Source: Opisthorchis felineus (lineage: Eukaryota > Platyhelminthes > Trematoda > Opisthorchiida > Opisthorchiidae). Taken from it: DNA of 64,000 bases. Of the stretch, positions 1 to 10,512 are shown piece after piece. Every line of letters starts with the position of its first letter. Position 1 is the stretch's first letter. The notes under the pieces were generated by a model. It ran no database searches and was not told the origin of the DNA. It saw nothing but the letters and a program-made list of their open reading frames with translations. Position numbers and translations under genes: made by a program. The stretch spans positions 1-64,000 of the forward strand of contig SJOL01006408.1 in assembly GCA_004794785.1 (NCBI GenBank), given 5' to 3'.

Positions 1-952
1 TTTTAGGTGAACCGCAGCCGCTGAGCAACAAGAAAAAAGCCGACCCAAGAAGTTGGACCAAATACCTGATTCCGTGTATCAATCCGTGAATCAGTGAATC
101 CACTTATCATTCCGACGACTGTCATAAAAATTTATCTCCAATTGCAATGCCGCTTCCAATATGCCACTCCACTTCTGATACAAAAATGGTCGCCGAGCGT
201 TCCGGCGCAAGAAGTAGACGACCATTCCCTTGGGAGCATCTCGAGAGCCCAGTCATCATCGATTAAAGTAAATGGAAACCGACCTGCGATTCGGACCTAA
301 TTGGATGGATTGGATAAGGATTGACCAGTCAATGATCAGCATTCTGTTGGGATCGCTGCCAAGAGCCGTTGGGAACGAGGTATATGGATGCATCCACCCC
401 CGGAGAGATGCCTGATCATTATGAAAGTTCCGGGGTATGAGGCACATACTACATGATAGGCGCCCTAGTTGGCATGCGTCCCTCAGTCTTTGATAGGGTT
501 GAATTGGAATTCACGGTGGTTCCGGCCCCCTTACAGTGGGAGGAAGTCAGAGCCTGACGACAAGCCAGGCCTGAGGATGGTTTGGAATAATCTCCGTGTA
601 GTTCCCTGACTTGGAACTGCCATCCTGACATGGTGTCCAGGCTTGAGCGCTGCAACGATCCCTCGGACTACACTGGCTGGAACTTCGTTCCACAAGGTGC
701 AACCATGCCAGAAAGTTCAAAGTGGAGCAGCTAGACCAACGGCAGCGGGATCCCGTACTTCGAGTAATCATGCTACCAATCGGTCTGGTGGTAAAGTCGT
801 ACTGTCCTCAGCAACAGGAGTGTGAAGGAAGAAAGGTGTTGCCCCAGGCGACCAGCAGGTTCATATTTGTGGAAGCCGCGATGCAGCGTTCTACAGAAGA
901 AATACGGGTTAGAAAATGTTGGCCTTAAAAACCGCAAAACGTCGCCCAACAC
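1..952. other. Unrecognised DNA before the first LINE
   Basis: No domain, splice-supported exon or repeat family is recognised here. Short open frames overlap on both strands and none reads like a known protein. None of the upstream NUSAP exons (1 to 4) is found, which matters because a copy of exons 5 and 6 follows downstream. Confidence 0.4.
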
Positions 953-1470
953 GTCATCATCACGGACAGAATAGCATCAGTGTTCAACATTCATGCTCCG
1001 CTGCCGTACAACCATGATGTATTTAAATGCCGCATTGTGAAGAAAAGAATAACGGAGGAAGATGAAACGACTTAGCACTCGGTTACTACAGTCATTCCGA
1101 GGTGCCCACACCTACATACACTCATTCAGATAATCTGGATAAGAAATGACAACAAGAAAACCACTGACATTACTTGGCAGCCATATCTTGCAGTGTCCCC
1201 AACCAGGCGCAGTAGGAATCACGCGGTCCCCATTCTCGAAGGTGAGTAACAACAAAACACCCAAAAGTTTCGCAACCTCATTCATACCACTCAGACAAGT
1301 CAAATGATAGCCACAACTCTGCGTCCGCCACTCTGATTTGGGCAGGGAAAACAGCATTTTTTCTTCGGCAAACGATGGTTCGACATACGCAACACACGTC
1401 CCATCCAAGGCAGTTTCTGGTGCTGGACACATTCCTTAATGGAATCTCCGGTTGCACAACCAAACACCCA
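953..1470 (-). mobile_element. 5'-truncated LINE, 3' end only
   Basis: Minus-strand 3' end of the same non-LTR retrotransposon family that lies at 3603-5830. It shares the C-terminal coding tail, the 3' UTR and the ATG/GAT-rich tail (TCATCATCAC at 953-963). The family resemblance stops abruptly near 1470, and the 3.4-kb duplicated block begins at 1472. Reading frames are broken. 5' truncation is the usual result of target-primed reverse transcription. Confidence 0.75.
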
Positions 1471-1673
1471 ATTTTGTGTGCATTTTTGGCGTGCAAGGCC
1501 TTATGTAAATCCTCGATGATTCCTTTCGGAACAACTTCAAATTAAATTGGAATAGAATGGAGGTATAATTGGACAAAGGCAGATTTTCTAGTAAACACCA
1601 ACGGCAACCCCCGTGATCAATGTTGCTTTTTGAGGACGAAAAATTAAATAAATCGCTTTACTCTTTTTGTCAG

Positions 1674-1805
1674 CGTCCCCCAACTCGCTTGTGGTTATGT
1701 CACAGATTTCCGAGGCGCCCAGTGCCACTGATAATAATGACCGTCAATTAAAGTCCAGTAATCCCAAGACCAGCTCCGCGATTTCTCGTGTCCGGCCTAT
1801 TCCAA
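1674..1805 (+). pseudogene. Orphan copy of NUSAP-like exon 5
   Basis: 132-bp exon with an intact polypyrimidine-AG acceptor (ctctttttgtcag) and a GTAAGT donor at 1806. It starts and ends in phase 1 and encodes 43 complete codons, a Ser/Pro/Asn-rich linker. It differs from the in-gene copy at 1709 (T against C at 18198), giving Ser against Pro in '..MSQIS/PEAPS..'. Nothing upstream in the window supplies a first exon, so it is probably not expressed as NUSAP. Splicing from a gene upstream of the window cannot be excluded. Confidence 0.75.
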
Positions 1806-3083
1806 GTAAGTGGATACCATTGTGGGTGTGTCTATTTGCTCAGTGGTTGCACTTTACAATTGCTGGTCACATTACTTTCGTCCACAGCTGGCCGCCTTTG
1901 GTATTCAGTTGCCCTCGAATGTACAAAATTTCAGACGAACCTCCTATTTCCCCCTCTTCCAACTCGACTCTGTTAACATACTGCTTGAACTTGTTTCCGG
2001 AAGTTGAGTCGGAGGATCTGGCGTGCGCATCATCTGCACCCTGTAAGATAGCAGGGGAGTTATTAGCCATCAAACAGATGTGCCATTAAGGTGGTAAACC
2101 ATGGTTAGCTCATCGGCCGGGACTGGCTTTAGACGTTCGCCGTCGGCCACCACAGCACGGCTGAGCTCTGGATACCATCTGGTGTGGTCCGCTTACCAAA
2201 GTAGTGTACTGCGATGTGTTCCTCGTCTAAAACAACTACTCCGAGCCGTGTTTAAGATGCCAGGTCATGTGCCCCTCTAGGAGGCACGAGAGGTACGCAC
2301 TATACCTCATATATCCCACCGGAAAACGGCGTTATTTCTGCCAGCCTACCTATAACATAAGTGGGATCATTTATTCCGTAGGCTAGGGTCAGAAACTCGA
2401 GCGGGATCATATCCGATCTTGTTCACGCGCTGACAAATATGGGCCTTCGTCAGGCATTCTTATTTTTATTGATTATACAGGCAGTAAGTTATCTTAAATG
2501 ATCTGAACAGTGGCCCTTGTCATCATTTCCACCATGAGCAGGACCACCTTCATAGGTAAGGGGGATATTTACCCTCTCCTGCGGGACTGGTTTCTCCTTG
2601 GGGGATGGAACATTAAATCCTTACAAACAGGGATTGTTTTCGTGCATGGTTTCTCTTCAGGAGCTTGTCTCAGGTACTTCTGTAGAGCAGTCCTGGGGTA
2701 TCAAGAGAGGGTAAACCGAACCTTGCACAGAAACGTGCTATGTCAAGCAGACAGCTGTCGAAGTTCGGCCCAGCATGATCATTTAAGAAAGCGGTGGCAG
2801 CCGAATAGATATTGAGGTGAACATTTAGTTAGAATAAGGATGTCGTGTGAAGTGGAGGAATGTCAAACAATTTGATCATTTGACGATGTCCGTCAAGTTA
2901 ACAGTAATATTGGACCCACTCTGTGGATGTCTTCAACTGCTTGCACAACATTTTTCACAGAAGACTTTGTTACAAATTCCTCCTAGTTTCTGAATGGTTG
3001 TATTGGTCTTAGAATGTACCAGTTTACTCAGTTGCACGTTCGCGGTTTTCCCCTTGCTCATCTATCGTTTTTCTTATTTATAG

Positions 3084-3392
3084 ACTTCAAGCGCATTCAT
3101 GCTCAAGCGGCTGCAAAAATGGAATCGCTTCCACAATATTTAGAGCGTCGCTGCCAGGCTCGTAATGAAACGCGGCCTCCTTTCGCCTCTCCAATTTTTC
3201 GTGGTTACATGGGGGCCATGCGAGTGGGTAATTTAAAGGATACGATCAACACCCGTGCACCAGTACCCTTATCAGACATGACGAACAGTAATTATTGTCC
3301 AGCGAAGGTCAACTTTCCAAGAGGTTCCTCTTTGGTAGAATCGCGCAAGTTAGGTTCTCAATCTTCCGGGCGGGTGAAACCCACGCTCCCAA
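3084..3392 (+). pseudogene. Orphan copy of NUSAP-like exon 6
   Basis: 309-bp exon with acceptor 'cttatttatag' and donor GTAAGC at 3393, phase 1 on both sides. Its translation is identical to the in-gene copy at 19587-19895 and contains the NUSAP signature '[20 protein letters not shown]'. No terminal exon resembling the one at 23765 follows it before LINE and MULE sequence begins. It is an undamaged but isolated exon, consistent with a very young duplication. Confidence 0.8.
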
Positions 3393-3941
3393 GTAAGCTG
3401 TATTCGAACACTTTTCGGGGTCATCACTACATACATAGACATGCTCACCGCTGAACTGCGGAGATTAAGTGTGCATGTCGAAGTACCTCTTTTTTACGGG
3501 AGTCCCTTTTGCTCAAACATTTGCATAAATGAAAAGCCGTGATTATGGCAGCTAGTTGACTTGACAGAATGGGAAAGATCAGGTTAGTCAATTCAGTCCC
3601 GTTCATCATCATCATCATCATCATCATCGATAGCATAACATCAGTGTTCGACATTCATGCTTCGCTGCCGTACAGCCACAATTTCTTCGAGAGCCTTATT
3701 GTGAAGGAAAAGAATAAAAGTGGACCTGGAAGGGACTTAGTACTAGCCAAACAAAATCACTCCGAGGTACCTACACCCCTAGACCCCCATTCAGGCAATC
3801 TGGATAGAAACGGACAACGAAAACGCCACTGACATCGCCTAGCAGCCATATCTTGCAGTGTCCCCAACCAGGCGCAGTGGGAATCGCGCGGCGAGTCGCA
3901 CGGACAGCACCCAGACTTTTCGTAATCTGTTTCACGACCTT

Positions 3942-4619
3942 CTACCAACTCCAGCATTGGCCACCTCTCGACTTCCGCCACTCTGAGTTGGGTAGGGAAA
4001 ACAGCACTTTCTTCGGCAAACGATGGTTCCGCATACGCAACACACGTCCCAACCAAGGCAGCTTCTGGTGCTGGACACATTCTTCAATGGAATTTCCGGT
4101 TGCACAACCGAACACCCACGTTTTAATTTCCACGTTACGGATTCGTCCACACCAACAAACACGAGCTATGGTTCCTAGACAACGATTGTCGAACACCTGA
4201 ACACAATAGCTGTTTTCGAAGTATTTGGCCCACCGATCGACGCGTTCCTCTTCATTCAAGATGGTCACTCTTTTCCGATCCTTGATGGTTTCGCTCACAG
4301 GTAGTTTCCAGAGACCGGTCGCACGGACTAACTGAAATAATCTTCGGGCATTCCCGGCTTTCTGAGCATCTTCCATTTCCTTGGCTTTCTGTGTCCACCA
4401 CAATTCACAGTCGGCCCGCACGCTCACTTTCACTTGATGTTTGATAGTTCGTCGCACCAAGTTATGTTCGGGACCGGGTGGGATGCTTCTCCGAGATTTA
4501 AGGAGTGCCACTGTTCGGTCTGATATCCAGTGCTTGAGCGCGGCTGGTGGTGCCGCGCCACAGGCAAAATTCCCAGCACTGTGCGAAGAGATGGCAATCT
4601 CGACCCAATATGAGTTCAC
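3942..4619 (-). pseudogene. LINE ORF with RT domain deleted in frame
   Basis: Open frame of 225 residues. The first roughly 150 match the LINE region between endonuclease and RT ('[14 protein letters not shown]', '[17 protein letters not shown]', '[14 protein letters not shown]'). It passes without a stop into the post-RT tail ('[17 protein letters not shown]', '[18 protein letters not shown]'). No fingers/palm motifs such as GVRQGCPLS or YADD occur between the two parts. The junction is near 4200. An identical translation is found at 20445-21122 in the duplicated copy. Confidence 0.75.
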
Positions 4620-4809
4620 ATCTGATGGTGCAGTCTTTGGAAGAGACTCTAGAAGACATTCCGGTAAACTCGTCTAACATCCGGATCTGCCAGTCTCTCA
4701 GTTGTCAAGCGATTTGTCCGCACCCTACGCGGCCCAGGAAAGCGTAGGGAGAAGCGATTCATGACGAGTGCGTGGTCGGAATCCACAACTATGTTCCGAA
4801 ATGACCGGC

Positions 4810-5525
4810 AGTCAGTTATTGATCCGCGCCATCGGTAACTGATGACAATGTGATCGATTTGAGTTTGTGGCCGGCACGCCGTTGGAGGACAGATGGCTTT
4901 TGTTATTTCGGAAGTTTGTACTGCATAAACACAGCCTGCGATCAGCACATAGCTGAAGCAATCGTTCACCATTGTGCGTACGTACCGAGTCCAATACATG
5001 TCGACCTCCTAATTGAGTCTCAGATACGCTAAGCCTGCCCACTTGTACATTCAGATCTCCGGCAACCACCACGATATCTGAGCTTTTAGCTCGCCGTAAT
5101 AGGGCATTCAGGACGTCGTAAAACCTGTCTTTCACGGCGTCGGAGCTACAGTCAGTTGGGGCGTAAGCAGACACGATAAACAGACATCGATCAACTTCCC
5201 GCTTGTGAGACCCCTTCACAGACGTCGCCAGACGGACCGCACAGAGGCGAATATCAACGGCCGCCCAGTCAAGCAAGGGTACTTCCGCCCGCTGACTTAG
5301 GATGATACAAACCCCTGCACATCCCGTCGCAGTGGCCTCTGTGTCATCAGAGGTGCTTAGCCGGAAGCGAATGGAGACTGGTGGGGCGGTTGGCTCAACC
5401 ACTGTGCTTGCATTTTGAATTCTTTTTTGTGAGACACAGCGCACATCAATGTCAAGCGATTCCAGTGTGAGAGCAAAAGCAGCTTGTCACCTGCTTGCTT
5501 CGGAGTGCGGACATTGAAGGAGGCT
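4810..5525 (-). pseudogene. LINE apurinic-like endonuclease domain, degenerate
   Basis: Exonuclease-endonuclease-phosphatase fold of a non-LTR element. Visible motifs in order are 'FNVRTPKQAG', 'SAYAPTDCSS', 'VVAGDLNVQVG' and, in another frame, '[12 protein letters not shown]'. The frame shifts before the last motif and the usual E-containing 'LSET' box is lost. It nicks target DNA in active relatives. Here it is a fossil and it spans the right breakpoint of the segmental duplication (4891). Confidence 0.75.
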
Positions 5526-5989
5526 GAATAGACTGGGCATCGAAGCTTAAAGGTTGATTTCGAGATGCCTGAGGATGTTGGTGCCATGTGACCAGTAGAT
5601 GTTGCACGCAAAACCAGTGGAAGACAAACGGAGTCATCAGTCCTAAGTGCCGAGCCTAGAAGGTGAGAGCTATTAATGCGGTGGAGAGAGTGTGTAGAAA
5701 ACATACATGAAAGGGAATGAAAGGGAGACGTCAGCAGTAACCTGTTTTTGCTTACCCGCCCTGCTGTATGCAGCGAGTAAGGCGACCCGGCTGATTGCAA
5801 CACCTTACGGCCGATGTAGCATGAGGTTTTTGTTAGACTGAAGTAAGCAAAATCAACGTCGCCGTTACCGATTTGGACCGCGAGTTTTGTGCTGCACGGT
5901 GGTGTGCGGGTGATCACATCCTTTGAGATCGACCTGAATTTTTTGCCTCCACGACGAAACCACCTGGCAGATTTATGGCGCCTTAACCG

Positions 5990-6560
5990 GCAATAACCAT
6001 TAAAATGTCATTCGCCGCAATGCCAGCAACTTTTGGGAGGCTTGCTCTGTTATCGACCGGACTTGCTGTCAGATTTCTTTGGCGCGCTGAAGTTGATTTT
6101 GTGCACACAGCTACTTGAAGCAACATCCGCATCAGCATCCTGTTCAATTCTGTGAAGCAGCCGGGTTCTGATGTCTGCATCTTGGAACGAGTGGAGACCG
6201 GATACAAACATGAGGCACTTAAACTGATTCTGCGTCATCGAGCTGAGCTTCAAGAGCTCGCATTCCCGAAGGACGTCACCGGCAAAAGTGATGAAATCAT
6301 CATAAACTTTCTTAACCAACTTTAGGCCTTGGTAACGGATATTAAGCAGTGATGTTTGATCGCCGAATATCTGGGATAGTGTTCTGACTTTTTGATGAAA
6401 GCTGAGGTCGCGGGGCAACATGATGAGAAGGAAATTTGTGTACCTTTCATGCTCCGGTGTGTCAACCTTTCGCAGCAATTATCTGACTTTCCATCCGTCA
6501 TGAAACTTGGAAAAATCAGTCCTGAGCATGTCTTCTCACCGCTTGAACCAGGAGTCAGAA
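5990..6560 (-). pseudogene. LTR-retrotransposon gag fragment
   Basis: Minus-strand frame with the capsid-like block 'DTPEHERYTNFLL..LPRD', 'LSQIFGDQTSLL', 'YQGLKLVK', 'FKCLMFVSGLHS', 'DADIRTRLL'. This is typical of Gypsy/Ty3-like gag proteins in flukes. In-frame stops interrupt the preceding '..WFKR*EDML...GWKVR*LLRK' stretch near 6475-6560. No protease, RT or integrase follows on the left, so it is a truncated remnant. Assignment to Gypsy rather than BEL is by recognition only. Confidence 0.65.
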
Positions 6561-6812
6561 GTGTCGCCAGGACGAGGGGAACTCGCCTTGGACGCACAAT
6601 GCACTTTCCTGCAAAACCTTTGTGGGTAGACTAAAACTTTTTAGGCCAAAGTGTGGCATTTTGTTGCATATGTGGTCAGACCAATAATCATACTAATCTG
6701 CCTTCATTTTTTCGCAATTTGTTTTAATTGATTTCTGTTCGAACTTCTTGGCGCACACTCGAATTTGAACTTGCTGTGCTATGGCTTCATGAGTGCATTC
6801 ACACGCGTTTGT
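6561..6812. other. Short spacer between gag fragment and MULE
   Basis: AT-rich DNA with no recognised motif. It may contain the left end of the MULE transposon, but no terminal inverted repeat was identified. Confidence 0.3.
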
Positions 6813-9314
6813 TGAGAAATGTGGGGCTGTATCCTTTTCATCCTTCACGGCATTTGCGAAGGCCGTAAATCAATACACGAAGGATAATTATGTGGTATAT
6901 GTGCGTCCCTCCAGTAATCGGAGCACCAACGCTGTTCTGCGTTACGGATGGATTTACTACAAATGCAGCAGGCGACCTCCAAGACCGACGGAAAGTCGGG
7001 GAATCCGAAGAAGCTAGTAAGCTGAGCATGTTTTGCATATAAAAAACAGTACTCGAAGCACCGGCTGTCCAGTTCGGTTTTGTCTACGGATGCAAAGAAT
7101 CCACCTCGCGGTCACCTCTTATTTTCTTGAACACAATCATAAGCTGTCAAATTTTTGTACGATCGGCTTCCGATTGATCGACGGCTAACGGAAGACGAGT
7201 TTGGCACGTGCAGGGCTCTTCTGAATTATGGAATGCCGTCGTGTGAGGTGCGACAGTTTGTGGCCGATGAATTCGGCAAGATCCTTACTAATCAGGAAAT
7301 GTACAACTACCGCCGGAAGTGTCGGCCGGCTATGTTGAGTAGGTGCCGCATAGTTGCGTTTTATTGTAGCAGATGATATGCCTTCGGTCCTGGCAAAACT
7401 TCGGGAGACCGGACGCGTGCATGTGTGGCAGTCAGAGGAGGGTCATTATAGCCACATGTGCTTCTCCCGATGGCAGCGGATAGCGTTGTTTCGACGCTTT
7501 CCGGATGTAGTAAATATCAACGGAACGCACGCGACAAACCCTTTTGGGTAAGGTTTTTCAAAGCACCTAATATTCGGCCTGTAGATACAAGCTGTATACT
7601 TTCCTGATAACGGACGGCATGGGTACCAGTCGTTCGGTTACGTATGCCTTCGTGGAGAGTGAACAGTTTGCTCCTATGCGTAAACTGTTTGACTCATTCA
7701 AGGAAATGTTGAGGGAACGGTATGCAGTTAAGGCTTTCGTTATGGATAAGCTCGTGGCGCAAATGCGAGCTGCAAGAGCCGTGTTCGGCTGCGACGTAAT
7801 GCTGTGCTACTTTCATGTCAGAAAAGCTATCAGGAAGCACATATGTATCATGTAATATCCATGTATTTATGATCACAGACACACTCGGCGAACAGCCGGC
7901 ATATACTTCACCGCATGGCTAATCTGGACAACGCCGTACGGTAAGCTTTTGTTCATCATAATACAAGCACGCAGATTCCGGTAAGACCTGCAGCTTCTGC
8001 GCCGCACGGACCCACGATTTCTATCTCATCTTACGGCCCGTTGGTTGTACATCATCCGAAAATGGGTCGTACACGCACAATTCGGAGTGGTTCACCTTAG
8101 TAATGTGACCAACAACCGTCTGGAGAATGCGAACGGCCGCCTTAAAGACCGGGTTCACCACTCCGACACACTGAAGCAAGGCCACACAAAAGGTGTCCCG
8201 GCACGCCGAGTGGCTCATGCGAGAATTCGAGATGCATACGTCGTATCATGTTGACCGACGGCAAATATTGGAGGGTGACAGCTACGTTCTGCACGTGGTT
8301 TTTCGATTGACTACATATGCCTGTTCTCTCGTTTTGATGTACTTAGGGCCGCGACCGCTAAGGCTGCACTATGATGGTATTGGAACAAACAAGTTGAGGT
8401 TAACCTACGTTAACTAACTTATAGTTTGTGGTGCAAACACCCAGGTGCACGCAGACGGTTGACACCGGTGCTGGAGAATGCACATGCCCCTTTTACCAGG
8501 CGATGTGGCTTCCCTGCATACATCTATTCTCTGTATTTAGAGATCAGTCGGTTCCAAGCAGTAAGAAATATTTTTCATAGATTTATTCTTAGCTTGCTTC
8601 CCAATCCACCAACGGTGGCTGTCGGATTACAACCTACCAGAACAAGGTGTACCCCTTACACTTGTTCCCATACAACCGCCGACAGCTTTGGACGGCCTTC
8701 GTAAACAACTGAACAGAGTGATGGATAGGATTCAGAAGCTGGAACCCAGGAGGGCCACAGCCATCTTTAAGCAATTCATTGCTCAGGGGCATATCCTGCT
8801 GCGACAAGGCTCAAAGTCTGCAACCGATGGCCTGTCGTCGGCGGTCGAGGATACTGCACCTCAACCGAGATGGCGGTCTAGGGACACCGACTTGGGCCTT
8901 TGTGTGCTCTGTGACCGGCCGACTACTATTAGTGACCGCTGGTGTCCAACCGATCGTGTATCATATCACGTCGATTGTTGCGATGGCGAACCTTGCCCGC
9001 TGTGCGGTGATGCTCTTCAGTCTTGTCCCAAAGGTAAGTCCACGGAAGGATTATTTACTTTCCGTTCTTAGCCCCCGGCCCGTCCAGAAAACGCAAAGGT
9101 GAGCCTGCAACCCGGTCCACCAAGAGGCCGTCTTATGATGTTGATCTGGACCGATGCACAGAAACCCAGCACAGCGTGTCCCGAAAATCTGTGTGTGTCC
9201 GCGTTTTCGGGTCCAAGGAGGAACTGCTAGACAGCCGTGAGTAAATATCTGACTACTACGACTAACGCTTTAGAGCGCCAGCTAGATGAGAGGGACGAAG
9301 ATGATTTCATTTAA
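6813..9314 (+). mobile_element. MULE-type DNA transposase gene with micro-introns, inactivated
   Basis: Mutator-like transposase assembled across short introns. N-terminal zinc-binding region (FLYWCH/FAR1-like: 'GCPVRFC' then 'FLEHNHK'). DDE core: first site 'VVNINGTHATN' at about 7510-7540, where the catalytic Asp is Asn (codon 7519); second site 'FVMDK', Asp codon 7744; third 'TNNRLENANG', Glu codon 8123. SWIM zinc finger C-x-C...C-x-H at 8479-8523. Then a helix rich in basic residues, a Cys/His treble-clef ('CVLCDRP...CPLCGDAL') and a basic tail ('SRKRKGEP'). Clear introns are 7017-7049, 7339-7369, 7548-7584, 8561-8592, 9034-9071 and 9237-9273. A frameshift near 7155, a stop near 7990 and a frameshift near 8180 make it a pseudogene. 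Confidence 0.8.
8479..8523 (+). other. SWIM zinc-finger motif of the MULE transposase
   Basis: Codons read C-T-C, nine residues, C-I-H, the CxCx(n)CxH pattern of SWIM fingers. It follows the 'LEGDSYVLHVV' strand region, as is normal after a MULE DDE core. All four metal ligands are intact although the transposase around it is broken. Confidence 0.75.
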
Positions 9315-10242
9315 CCCACCAGCTCTAAACAAATTGTCTGTTAATGAGATATCATGCTTTTCATGTAAGTCTCGTATTTATTGATGGATACAGTAAGTAG
9401 GCATGGGAAATAGCCGCTGAAGATGGCACTGTGCTAACAAGCCTCTACGAAATTATAGCCGCCAAAGTGCTCCCATTTTAAGGTAAGTATTCCTTCCAGT
9501 TTTGCAGCCGCGTGTCTCATGGTGATGTTTCGATAACGTAACTTATATCTTCCTCCTTTCAGGACGTCAATGGCCAAATGAACGATCCGCACGAAGACGT
9601 CAATGCGCCTCCCGACAGGATATATGTACACGTCCAATGACCAATACAACTAAACTTTTTATGTCATCCATTTTGGACCTTTTCCCCGGTAGAGATGGAC
9701 GGGCGCCCTCCGGCCAGCTGATTAGGCATCGTGGACCACTAGCCGCATGTTAGTCGTGTGCGTCGGCTAGGTTCGTTCAGCTGTCCTTTATGATCGACGT
9801 ATGCTCCATGTAGCTAATTAATCAACGTCATAATCTCCCTCGCATAAGTTGCAAGCTATATTGGAACATGATGCTGTTTGGCGAAAAACTCGAACGATTT
9901 CTTTCCAATATTGATCGTGGCTTACGCAAGTTACACTGGTAACAGTAATTATCGAGCAAAAATTGTTTACAGTAATAGCGCCTTCGCATATTTCGCGTCC
10001 ACAAGGGCCATGTAGATTCTAGTATGTTCAGAAAATTATTTTAGCTGCAAAAGTATCTTAAAAAACTGTCCACTGTAAGTGAGTCATCTTTTTCTGCAAT
10101 TCGCGATTTCATATCACATTAGGTAACGTATTCACAGTCGGTGGTGCTTATTGACCTTGAAGATTCGCACACTCAAACAAATCACCAATGTAGCTAATTC
10201 GCATAATGCATGTAAATGTATATTATACATAGACATTCTTCA
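9315..10242. other. Unrecognised spacer
   Basis: Non-coding-looking DNA between the MULE 3' end and the next gag fragment. No exon, repeat tail or tRNA-like sequence is recognised. The right end of the MULE is presumably here, but I could not define its inverted repeat. Confidence 0.35.
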
Positions 10243-10512
10243 CTATGAAGTGGCAACCCTGAAAACGTCGTAGCTTTCGAGAAATCGATTCCATTGTGCG
10301 AATAGTGAGCGGCCGAAGAGGGTCGAATGTGAACTCCGTGAGTGAGGCCGCGGCTGTATCAGTTGAGAAAAAAAAGACTCACCAATACTGGCTGATACTG
10401 TCTGGATTTGCAGTCTTTGAGACAGTGATTCAATGAGCTTCAGTTGAGCTTCTTCAAACTGCTTTTCTTGCTGCTGCAGGAGTTCTCGGAGCTGTTTAAA
10501 TTCCATTGACAT
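10243..10512 (-). pseudogene. LTR-retrotransposon gag, N-terminal fragment
   Basis: Begins with ATG on the minus strand: 'MSMEFKQLRELLQQQEKQF', then 'EAQLKLIESLSQRL', a heptad-like coiled coil typical of the start of fluke Gypsy-like gag proteins. It goes on, after a frame disturbance, to 'QWNRFLESYDVFRV', which corresponds to the 'W..RYEDIFR' capsid motif. It stops at 10243. The gag fragment at 5990-6560 covers the next part of such a protein but overlaps at the W..R.E motif, so the two are probably separate elements. Confidence 0.65.

Larger units (their letters stand above)
1472..4891 (+). repeat. Segmental duplication, upstream copy (orphan)
   Basis: This 3.4-kb block recurs as a direct repeat at 17966-21394. 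The offset is 16494 at the left edge, 16489 after a 5-bp indel near 1530, and 16503 after a 14-bp indel near 2338. Only scattered substitutions are seen, mostly in the left third. The block holds copies of NUSAP exons 5 and 6, the intron between them, and part of a minus-strand LINE. The matching gene's other exons are not next to it, so this copy is taken as the derived one. Confidence 0.9.
3603..5830 (-). mobile_element. RTE/CR1-type LINE with internal RT deletion
   Basis: Non-LTR retrotransposon read on the minus strand, from a 5' end near 5830 to a (CAT)n tail at 3603-3628 ((ATG)n on its own strand). Order: start of the ORF ('AYSRAG'-type region), apurinic-like endonuclease (about 5525-4810), linker ('[11 protein letters not shown]', '[13 protein letters not shown]'), then directly the C-terminal tail ('[17 protein letters not shown]') and 3' UTR. 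The reverse-transcriptase domain is absent. The left part, up to 4891, lies inside the segmental duplication. Frames are broken in several places, so it is not autonomous. The exact clade is not resolved by eye. Confidence 0.8.

Noticed and set aside
1889..2007. Possible extra exon '[15 protein letters not shown]' after a 'cgtccacag' acceptor
   Set aside because: Exon 5 joins exon 6 directly in phase and rebuilds the conserved NUSAP block. Adding this segment in phase from exon 5 gives a stop, and the in-gene copy has a further stop mutation (near 18455).
2510..2815. 101-codon plus-strand frame, repeated at 19013-19318
   Set aside because: It lies in the intron between NUSAP exons 5 and 6, matches no family, and is present twice only because of the duplication.
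3445..3654. Frames with poly-Met or poly-Ile runs
   Set aside because: They translate the (CAT)n tail of a LINE, and the same applies at 19948-20157 and 51061-51370.
5990..10512. One LTR retrotransposon split by the MULE insertion
   Set aside because: Both gag fragments contain the W..R.E capsid motif, so they overlap in the protein and are more likely separate copies.
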